NCBI GenBank assembly: GCA_963575745.1
Contig: CAUYUJ010015754.1
Location: 62,001-126,000, forward strand
Length of the DNA: 64,000 nucleotides
Direction: 5' to 3'
Source of the DNA: Prorocentrum cordatum
Lineage: Eukaryota > Sar > Dinophyceae > Prorocentrales > Prorocentraceae
Shown here: positions 57,331 through 64,000 of the stretch, piece after piece
Layout of the letters: the number at the start of each line of letters is the position of its first letter
How positions within the stretch are numbered: the first letter of the stretch is position 1
Notes under the pieces: generated by a model
Databases searched by the model: none
What the model saw: the letters and a program-made list of their open reading frames with translations, nothing else
What the model was told of the DNA's origin: nothing
Program-made: the position numbers and the translations under genes

Positions 57331-58172
57331 CCAGGGTCACGGCGGCCGCGGCGGCCCGCGGCGGCGGCGCGGTCGAGCGACGATGAGTGGACGATGGTGA
57401 TGGCGGCGATAATGATGATGACCGCCAGAGGATGATGAGGGGGCGGGAGGAGAGGAAGTGGACGAAGAGGAGGATGAGGGATAAGGAGTAGGTGGTGGGG
57501 GGGAAGGAAGGGGGAGGGAGGGGGAGGGGGAGGAGTTGTAGGAGGAGGATGAGGGAGTGGAGGATTGGCTTCAGTTCCGCAGATCTGTCACTGACAAGGC
57601 CTAAGTTATTTACTGCGACGTTCACCTACGCTGCTTATATGTAATTGCTAGGTAGCTTGGTTCGGTGCTCAAAGGCTGATACATGCTCAGAAGTACCGGA
57701 GGTATACTTACAAGGCAACGCCAACACTTGCAGCGCTTGCAACATTCTTATGCCACTTGCGAAACTTATGCCCGAGCACACGTAACTTCAGCTCAACCGC
57801 AAACACCCCCAACTAGCGTAAGAAGCTCCATCCTCTAAGTCAAGCAAGCGGCGCTCGCAGAGTTGCGCGTTTTGGGGGGCTACAAGTGGCGATATCATTA
57901 ATTCACACCACCCGCGAGATTTGGACGCGGTAGAACTGCGGGCTGGCAGGAAGGCTGCAACGATTGCTGCCCGCTGAGCCGCTGCATCGAGTTGTGAAGA
58001 AAACGTAGAAGAGACATGACATCAGGGAAACAAAGGCTAGTGGCTTCAGGAGGCGACGAATATGTTCAGTTGCCCCACTTCGGGACTTGGCCTAGTGGTG
58101 TATATTGGCGTAGTACGAGTAGTATCCTAGGTGCCGAATGCTCGTGGTCAAGGTGCCGAATAGCACGGTTAG
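57331..58172. other. Upstream region of the helicase locus; no gene seen
   Basis: A GGA-rich patch (57430-57550) is followed by unique sequence with weak CTTGCAACACTTAC-like repeats (57600-57780). Small ATG-initiated ORFs at 58016 and 58138 overlap the start of the helicase locus in other frames and may belong to its 5' end. No spliced-leader relic was found here. Confidence 0.4.
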
Positions 58173-59924
58173 ACTTGTTCCGCGCCAGCTTTGGCAGCTG
58201 ACATTAACCAGAATGATGCAAAGTCAAGGTACTCCACAGCCTCTATTGTGCAGGATGAGTGCGAAGCTCGCTTGCGTGCCTCCGAAGATTACGACGAGCA
58301 TCTCGGTGAGGTCTGGCGCGTCGTTGAACGCAACGCCTGCAGTGGCAACGTCGCTCTGGAAGGCGCTGTGAGGGAGTTCACTCGTGGATCTGGTGAGCTC
58401 CGCAAAGAGTCTTGGCGCGCACCACTTGGACCGCTTGCTGACCTGCCTTCCACTGTGGAGCCATCGACGCTTGCATCGCGAACCGGCGCCACCTTGGTCA
58501 GGAACTCGACTTCAGCGTTCGAGACAGTTGCCCCCTTCGCGGATACGGGTCTGCTGCCCCCGGACTTGCTTCAGGCTTTGCGGGTCGAGCAGAGGGCTGC
58601 TGTCTATGAGGTCGTCTGCCGCAGTAGTGATCTTGCAGACCAATTCCCTTCGTGCGTCTCCTCCGCACCTCCTGATTCACCGGAGTGGGCTGAGCAGGCG
58701 ACAGACTTTTATGTGGGGAGGCAGGTGTTCCACGGGGCTGCCGATGATTTCATGCTGATCACTCCGCCCGGCCCATGCGCCTGTGGGAAGGGCGCAACAA
58801 CAGACTCATCTCATTACGCGTGCATGATGCCTCCGCAGGCGCTCCTTGAACGGTGGGCCGCCGCTGTTGGGGGATCGGCTACCTTCGACCCGAAGGGCGC
58901 GCAGCGCCTTGACTCAGCAGTCTTCTTCAAGCGCACCCTTTCTGCGTGGCAGGGCGGTGGCCACCGCGTCCCCTTCTCCGTGCCTGCGCACTCAGACATC
59001 CTTCAGACTTTCGCGTCGCCGGATGCGACAGACGAACCTGCGGCCCTGGAGCGGACAAGGGTTCCAGCGGCCCTCTCTCGGATTCTCATGTCCTGCGGGA
59101 ATGAATCCGCGTGGTCGGATCTTGGCTTGGCCATCACTCGGCTATTTTCCGATCAGGCGATCAGCCCCATCCAGGAGTTCCTGTCCTACGTAGGCCGTTC
59201 TGACGCCTCGTCCCCCACTGAAGCCAGGTTTTTGTTTTTGCTCGACGTCAGGCGCACGGCATGGCGGCTTTATGGATACTCTAGTCCGTTGGCCTCATGG
59301 GAGGTAGCTTTGGCGGCCCCCATTCACGCGCTGCGTGCGGCCCCCGTTCCTCGTCTCGCGCTGTGGCTGGCCGACCCGGTGGGGATGGAGGCCTGCAAAC
59401 TAGTGGCGGCAGAGCATCTATCTTACTCTCTCCATGGCCTCTGGTATGGGGGCTTCCATCAGCACCCAGAGAGCTCTCTCCGCTTCGACGATGGAATTTT
59501 GGATGCCCGCTTGAAGCCCTTGCTCACCAACGACGTGTTCAGAGAGTACGAACGGCACGGATACCTGTTCGCGACAGAGGACGACTACCTGCGCGCCATC
59601 AATGCAGAGTTTGCCGACAGACTGCACGGTCTCTCTTATGTGAGTTATCTGGTCGTCGCAGATCACGGTCACGGGTGCGCGGCCCAACAGATCGGCGTTT
59701 CTCGGACACCAGTCGCTCATTTTCCGTCTGGCTTCAAGCGCTCAGATATGGGCCACAGCGTTCAGGTCCTTTTTCCCTGGCGGGGTGCGCGTTACTATGA
59801 ACCCTTCAGACGTAGCCGGCGGTCACCAGACCTTCAGGCTTGCAGACTTGTTGGGCCGCCGATCAGCAGCGCAGCCGCGTGGGCCTGCGCGACGCCGACG
59901 CCGCTGCGCCTTCGTCTTCGTTGA
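58173..59924 (+). CDS. N-terminal part of helicase-Tpt1 protein, unrecognised domain
   Basis: The frame is open from a TAG at 58170 to 59924. It has balanced composition but no ATG in its first ~190 codons, so the true start is upstream in another frame, or an intron or frame change is hidden. Notable text: GPCACGKGATTDSSHYAC (about 58775-58830), a C.C......H..C cluster that could bind zinc, and GLWYGGFHQHPESSLRF. Coherent coding text ends near 59800; the last ~40 codons (Arg/Ala-rich) look like out-of-frame reading. The same frame resumes at 60780 as the helicase C-terminal half. No family is recognised. Confidence 0.6.
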   Translation, partial: TCSAPALAADINQNDAKSRYSTASIVQDECEARLRASEDYDEHLGEVWRVVERNACSGNVALEGAVREFTRGSGELRKESWRAPLGPLADLPSTVEPSTLASRTGATLVRNSTSAFETVAPFADTGLLPPDLLQALRVEQRAAVYEVVCRSSDLADQFPSCVSSAPPDSPEWAEQATDFYVGRQVFHGAADDFMLITPPGPCACGKGATTDSSHYACMMPPQALLERWAAAVGGSATFDPKGAQRLDSAVFFKRTLSAWQGGGHRVPFSVPAHSDILQTFASPDATDEPAALERTRVPAALSRILMSCGNESAWSDLGLAITRLFSDQAISPIQEFLSYVGRSDASSPTEARFLFLLDVRRTAWRLYGYSSPLASWEVALAAPIHALRAAPVPRLALWLADPVGMEACKLVAAEHLSYSLHGLWYGGFHQHPESSLRFDDGILDARLKPLLTNDVFREYERHGYLFATEDDYLRAINAEFADRLHGLSYVSYLVVADHGHGCAAQQIGVSRTPVAHFPSGFKRSDMGHSVQVLFPWRGARYYEPFRRSRRSPDLQACRLVGPPISSAAAWACATPTPLRLRLR

Positions 59925-60792
59925 TCCTGCTGGCAAGGATTCGTTGATAGAACTCGCGTCAACTGTGTTGCCAGATCAGTCGCGTTCGCCTGGGCCACTT
60001 GGCTCGGTCGTTGATGCCTCAGGGCGCGTTGCGGTGGCGTGCGTCAAGCATGGGGGCCTGGATAGGACCATCACGGTTTTTAGTGTTGCAGGCTTCCACC
60101 CGGTTGTTGCATGGCCTGGCGAAGCGCCGAGCACCGACGCAGCCTCTCATGAAGGCGACGCTGACCCCGAAGAGGACGATCACGATATTACCCTCCAGGC
60201 TCTTGCAACCCCATTGCTTTTAGATTATTTGGACAGGGAGCTCGACGCTGAACGACAGTCACTAGTGGCTTCCCGCGTGCCGTGGACACCGGACATTTGG
60301 AATGACTATCCGCGCGGAGGCCTAGGAGTCTTGGGTGACGGGTCAGCGGTCTCCTTGACCCAGGCCCAGCTCAGGAACCGGCGCGACGTGCACTACGTGT
60401 CAGAAGATGTCAACAGGATGAGGGCGGACGGCATTAGGAACGCCTTATTTCACCGTTCGGCTACTGTGTCGCCACTGTTCGCCCCGTTGTTGACTGCCGT
60501 GAGCACAGGTCAGACAGTCACCTATCCTGTCACAAAGCATTCGCATCGCCTGCTCCAACAACCCGTTGACCTAGACTCCTCGCAGATGAGAGCGTTCCGT
60601 GTCGCTACAGGCCCGAGCGGTTTGGTTTCTGTTGAGGCTCCTGCAGCCACAGGCAAGACCCATCTTCTCTCAAGGCTGGCCGTCGCGTACACTAAGGCAG
60701 GGTGCCGCGTCTTGTATGCCGCCCCGTCCAACGCCCTGGCTATCGAATTTTACGTGAAGCTGCGACACTTCTACCAGGCGGTGTCACCATAG
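59785..60792 (+). CDS. Helicase-Tpt1 protein, middle part with Walker A motif
   Basis: In the frame one base ahead of its neighbours, an in-frame ATG lies at 59797, although coding probably enters from the previous segment. The text includes DDHDITLQALATPLLLDYLD and VDLDSSQMRAFRVATGPSGL, which resembles the 'LN..Q..A' Q-motif before SF1 helicases. VEAPAATGKTHLLSRL follows (Walker A, GKT codons at 60652-60660), then VLYAAPSNALA (motif Ia). It stops at 60792 just after the frame should switch back near 60780. This half binds ATP. Confidence 0.75.
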   Translation: MRVTMNPSDVAGGHQTFRLADLLGRRSAAQPRGPARRRRRCAFVFVDPAGKDSLIELASTVLPDQSRSPGPLGSVVDASGRVAVACVKHGGLDRTITVFSVAGFHPVVAWPGEAPSTDAASHEGDADPEEDDHDITLQALATPLLLDYLDRELDAERQSLVASRVPWTPDIWNDYPRGGLGVLGDGSAVSLTQAQLRNRRDVHYVSEDVNRMRADGIRNALFHRSATVSPLFAPLLTAVSTGQTVTYPVTKHSHRLLQQPVDLDSSQMRAFRVATGPSGLVSVEAPAATGKTHLLSRLAVAYTKAGCRVLYAAPSNALAIEFYVKLRHFYQAVSP

Positions 60793-62846
60793 GGGTCGCT
60801 CTTGGGGCATCCCAGGATTTCGCAGCTCCAGATTTTGGCCAGTGCATGTGTTGTTCCATTGATTCGTCGTTCAAAATCCACAGCAAATTTGATGTGGTCC
60901 TAGTCGACGAAGCCGGCCGCGCGTCTTGCGCGCAGGTGCTGCCCCTTTTGCACCGTCAGCCTTCAGTTTTCAAGATGGTTCTTGTTGGCGACGCCGAGCA
61001 GCTTCCTCCGTTCAGGCATTCTTCAGAGTGGGTGACAACACTGCTTTGGGAGGGCGTTCTGGGTGCAGCCATCGCCACGGGTTCGACCGCGTGCATGCTC
61101 ACTACGGCCTATCGTTGCCCTGCTGCAAGGGTGACCGCTATCGCCCAGCGTCAATGCGGCGCGCCGCTCCAGTCGGGAGAGAACGTCCGTGACGGATTCG
61201 GAGTGGCATACTACCCTCTTGAATCGCCAGCAACTTCAAAGGGCGCGTCTTGGATAAATAAGAACGAAGCCGAGTGGGCCGTCAAAATGGTGAAGACAGC
61301 CCTGGACGCACGTTATGCACCTGTGGTGATTTGTCCGTATGAGGCCCAGCGTGCGCTTGTGAAGTCGCTGCTAGACGATGCTTCCCGCAGAGAGGCTGGG
61401 AGACGCAATCTGGCGGATGTCAAGGTTTGCACCGTCGACTCCGTGCAGGGGTTGACAGTGGAGGTAGCAATAGTCTGCATGACGAGACCGAAGGCGGCTG
61501 ACTTTCTCAGCGACCCGGCGCGAGCTCTGGTCGCTTTGACGCGAGACACCCAACAACTAGTTTTGTCGTGTTCTGATGACTGGTCCATCGGGGCTCCAGC
61601 AGGACGAGCCATTTACGAGTGCACGCACTCCGACTCGGATGTGAAGTTTCCACTTGAGCTTGATCTTCTTGCTCTGTCCTTGCGGAAGCTCCAGAGGCGT
61701 GCGACGGTCGTCCACGCCTCCGACGCGACGAAATTGAAGCATCTGATCTCCAGTATCGCTAAAGGAGGGCGCATTTCCGCCAAGACTGTATATCGAACCA
61801 TTTGTTGGCGAGGTGTCGGTGTCCCATGCCGCTTCGCGACTCTACGGGCTGGTGAGCTCCAGGCGTTCACGCCAGATGAATGGGAACGAGATGTCATACT
61901 GTCGACAAAGGAACGTGACCATGACAGGCACTGGAGGTCCTTACGCTCTGTGTTCTCTACGCCGTCCTCTGGAGGGCGGCTCGCGAAATCGCAGTTTCTA
62001 GAACCTCTTGCCCTATTTGACTTGTCTTCGTCAGACGCTTTCGCTGCTTGGGCCAGGACGCAGAACTGGGTCCTGTTTGTTGGCGCACCTGCTGACATTT
62101 ACGACGCCCTAGAGGGTGGCGATGATTTCTGTGTTCTTCTTATCGACAGCCTTCCCAAGTTGCCCGAGGGAGCGCGTCGTTGGCGTATTGACGCGAGCTT
62201 CTATACATGCCTGCACGCCGCCGCGGTCAACGGATGGCCGGTGTCGGCTGATTCCTTTTGGCCGGGCAAATGTTTACTGGGCCCTCGCGTCGTTCTCTAC
62301 TTTGCCAAGTCAGGTCGAACACAGCCCGGGGAGCTCTTACCCAGCTTGCGGAAGCACACGATGGCGAACGTGCTTGCCGACGTCCGCGCTGCAACGCTTG
62401 AAGTGGCTGAAAAGGCCAGGTTGGACTTGGCGGAGAAAGCTGCCAGCGGCGCGCGCCCTTTCCGGCGCTTCAGCAAAGAAGAGGTCGTAGCGTTCGGCCT
62501 ATTACTCGGCCTTGACCCTTCAGGCAGGGAGATGGCATTGGCATTGGGCCGGCTCGCCGCGCAGCAAGAAGCAGCAGCCGTTAAGCTCCAGGCGTCCGTG
62601 CGTCAGCTTTTCGCGTGCGATGTTGAAGCGCCCCCTGAAGACCAGTCTGGAGGAGCCTACTTGCCCATTATCATTTCTTGTAAGCACGCAGCCAAGCGGG
62701 TGCGGATGGCCGACATTTGTAGGGGCGTGCTGGGATTTCTTTGTCAGCGAGTCAACCCTCTAGGGGGCGCTGAAGGTTTGGCGGGCAGGAAGGATGTTCT
62801 GGCTGCTATGGACAGATGCGCCGTGAGCGACGTGATGTTCGCTTAG
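60702..62846 (+). CDS. UPF1/SEN1-like SF1 helicase core, C-terminal half, plus linker
   Basis: Coding text is coherent from about 60780. Motif II is VVLVDEAG (DEAG codons 60906-60917), motif III LVGDAEQLPP (60981-61010), motif IV region PVVICPYEAQ, motif V CTVDSVQGLTVEVAIV (about 61428-61475) and motif VI ARALVALTRDTQQLVL (about 61518-61565). This is the full SF1B set, as in UPF1/SEN1-type RNA or DNA helicases. About 380 residues of unrecognised sequence follow. The last ~50 residues (CRGVLGFLCQRVNPLGGAEG onward) look like the start of a Tpt1-type domain. A TAG at 62844-62846 closes the frame, but the same frame continues beyond. Codon use matches the flanking segments. Confidence 0.8.
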   Translation: MPRLVCRPVQRPGYRILREAATLLPGGVTIGVALGASQDFAAPDFGQCMCCSIDSSFKIHSKFDVVLVDEAGRASCAQVLPLLHRQPSVFKMVLVGDAEQLPPFRHSSEWVTTLLWEGVLGAAIATGSTACMLTTAYRCPAARVTAIAQRQCGAPLQSGENVRDGFGVAYYPLESPATSKGASWINKNEAEWAVKMVKTALDARYAPVVICPYEAQRALVKSLLDDASRREAGRRNLADVKVCTVDSVQGLTVEVAIVCMTRPKAADFLSDPARALVALTRDTQQLVLSCSDDWSIGAPAGRAIYECTHSDSDVKFPLELDLLALSLRKLQRRATVVHASDATKLKHLISSIAKGGRISAKTVYRTICWRGVGVPCRFATLRAGELQAFTPDEWERDVILSTKERDHDRHWRSLRSVFSTPSSGGRLAKSQFLEPLALFDLSSSDAFAAWARTQNWVLFVGAPADIYDALEGGDDFCVLLIDSLPKLPEGARRWRIDASFYTCLHAAAVNGWPVSADSFWPGKCLLGPRVVLYFAKSGRTQPGELLPSLRKHTMANVLADVRAATLEVAEKARLDLAEKAASGARPFRRFSKEEVVAFGLLLGLDPSGREMALALGRLAAQQEAAAVKLQASVRQLFACDVEAPPEDQSGGAYLPIIISCKHAAKRVRMADICRGVLGFLCQRVNPLGGAEGLAGRKDVLAAMDRCAVSDVMFA

Positions 62847-64000
62847 AGCCTCCTCTACAAAGACAAGTCTGCTGAGATGGTATGCAGACCGAGTGGTGGC
62901 GGCCCAGATCTGGTTCCGCGCATCCGAGCCTTGCACGGCCACAGGTGTGTCGTGGACTACGCCGCATTCCTGCCAGAACTCTCAATATCGGACGGCTCGT
63001 TGCCCCGCTTCATGCACCACGGAACGTGGACGGACCTCCTTGGGAGCATTGAGGCCACCGGCCTCAACGCTGGCCTGAAGTCAGCAGTCTACCTTCAGAC
63101 AGGCCCGGGAGCCCAGGTGCCCGGCAAAGGGAAGTCTCGCTTCACCGCGCACGTCGTCGTTGACGTTGCCTTGGCGACCCGCCGGGGCTGCAGAGTGTTT
63201 CGCCTGCCACAAGGCTCAGCGCTCATGACTTTACCAAGTGCGTTGGCGGCCATCCCTCCGGAGATGTTCGTCGCCTGCGAAGTGCGACCTGACGGTCTTG
63301 CGGTGTGGAATCCAGGGTCAGGCCACACCTATCCCGACTTTGCACTCCTTATGGAGACTGGTGCAGCTCCAGCTCGCGACCGGACGCCCTTCGTAGGGAC
63401 ATATCGCTTGTCGCAGGATGAATCCACGTGCTACCTTCCGAGGTTGGAGCAGGCCCCGAGCACTCCTTGGCGCGTGGACAGTTGTGCAAATCAGCACTTC
63501 GCCCCTAGTTCCGACGATGAAGGGGTCGTTGTGAATCAAGCTTCAGCGATGAGCTCAATGTGTGGGTCTCTGCGCCAGCACAGGGATGTATTCACCGCTG
63601 GCCCTAAGCGGCATTTCAACGGGGTGTTTCATGGACTGCCGCCGCCTATGCGTGACTTCGTGGAGCGCGCGTGTGCATGTCGCCTTCTCGTAAGTCCTGC
63701 GCCCACATCAATCGAGCAGCTCCGCCGTGAGTCTGTGGATATCGAGCCGTTGCTGCCGATGACCCGTACGAAGGCGGCCGAGCAGCTGCAGCAACTTGGT
63801 GTCGCGGACATTCCTCAGGGGACAGCCCTCTGGGGTGCGTGGCGCTCTGCGTGCAGCAACGCAGTAGGCGATGCTTTCTCTTCCCTTGCCCAGGCGCAGG
63901 CCTACTTTGCGACGTGTCCCGGAGCGAAGAGTGCCGGCATGGGCGTGGCTGAGCTAGAGGCGTGCGCCTGGGTTCAGGGCGCCATGCACATGTGCGGCCG
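62847..64000 (+). CDS. Tpt1/KptA-like RNA 2'-phosphotransferase domain and C-terminal region (runs off window)
   Basis: This is in the same frame as the helicase half and open from just after the TAG to the window end; the first ATG is at 62877. IRALHGHR (62922-62945) matches the IRAxQGHS block of Tpt1/KptA, and HHGTWTDLLGSIEATGL (63015-63065) matches HGT...W..I...GL. AHVVVDVALATRRGCRVFRL and IPPEMF (63145-63270) fit the strands and end of the NAD-binding lobe. Tpt1 enzymes remove a splice-junction 2'-phosphate from RNA using NAD+. The arginine of the 'R-H-I-H' box is replaced (KSAVYLQ), so activity is uncertain. Downstream ~240 residues are not recognised. DKSAEMVCR before the ATG aligns with 'DKqRFel', showing that the TAG falls inside the domain. 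Confidence 0.65.

Noticed and set aside
56193-57386. 397-codon His/Leu/Ser/Pro-rich frame
   Set aside because: It is a translation of (CAT)n and TCC-rich sequence.
63695-63704. GTAAGT in the Tpt1-side frame as a splice donor
   Set aside because: The frame stays open across it and no acceptor or frame change follows within view.

Overview
This window looks like nuclear DNA of a dinoflagellate. Three things support that. First, there are relics of the dinoflagellate spliced leader (at 12050-12094, 36601-36621, 38390-38426 and 53349-53369). One is followed by the 15-nt inner remnant expected when a trans-spliced mRNA is reverse transcribed and re-inserted. Second, the recognisable retroelement remains resemble, from memory and without a search, repeat-borne ORFs of dinoflagellate genomes. 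Third, genes are very sparse among GC-rich, simple-repeat-dominated DNA. I cannot name the species.

Layout. 0-12 kb is almost all repeats: a 1.5-kb AAGGATTCC satellite, long TCC and GTC tracts, an 85-bp satellite module and small terminal-inverted-repeat (TIR) elements. 12-19 kb holds a decayed mRNA-derived locus behind two spliced-leader relics, a broken non-LTR retrotransposon (endonuclease, linker, start of the reverse transcriptase) and a 227-aa ORF of retroelement type. 19-31 kb is a mosaic of satellites and copies of a ~160-bp dispersed repeat (family B). 31.3-36.2 kb is a decayed tyrosine-recombinase retrotransposon in the order ORF1, reverse transcriptase, RNase H, recombinase. 36-44 kb returns to tandem repeats, TIR elements and 1.6 kb of (TAG)n.

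44289-46124 is the best intact gene: an intronless ORF of 611 aa with two membrane segments and a coiled coil, function unknown. 48-57.3 kb is dominated by TCC/GGA/CAT tracts and inverted duplications. Within it lies a fragment with the A, B and C motifs of a positive-strand RNA virus type RNA-dependent RNA polymerase, probably an endogenised viral copy; its catalytic GDD reads GDH.

58173 to the window end holds a very long coding unit (more than 1,900 codons, running off the window). It encodes a novel N-terminal region, a UPF1/SEN1-like SF1 helicase and a Tpt1/KptA-like RNA 2'-phosphotransferase, then an unrecognised C-terminal region. As written it is broken by a frame change near 59.8 kb, the reverse change near 60.78 kb, and an in-frame TAG inside the Tpt1-like domain. 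This helicase-Tpt1 combination is the strongest candidate for something undescribed. Apart from that unit I see no operon-like grouping; the other coding pieces look like independent insertions or remnants. All identifications are by eye from motifs; nothing was searched against a database.
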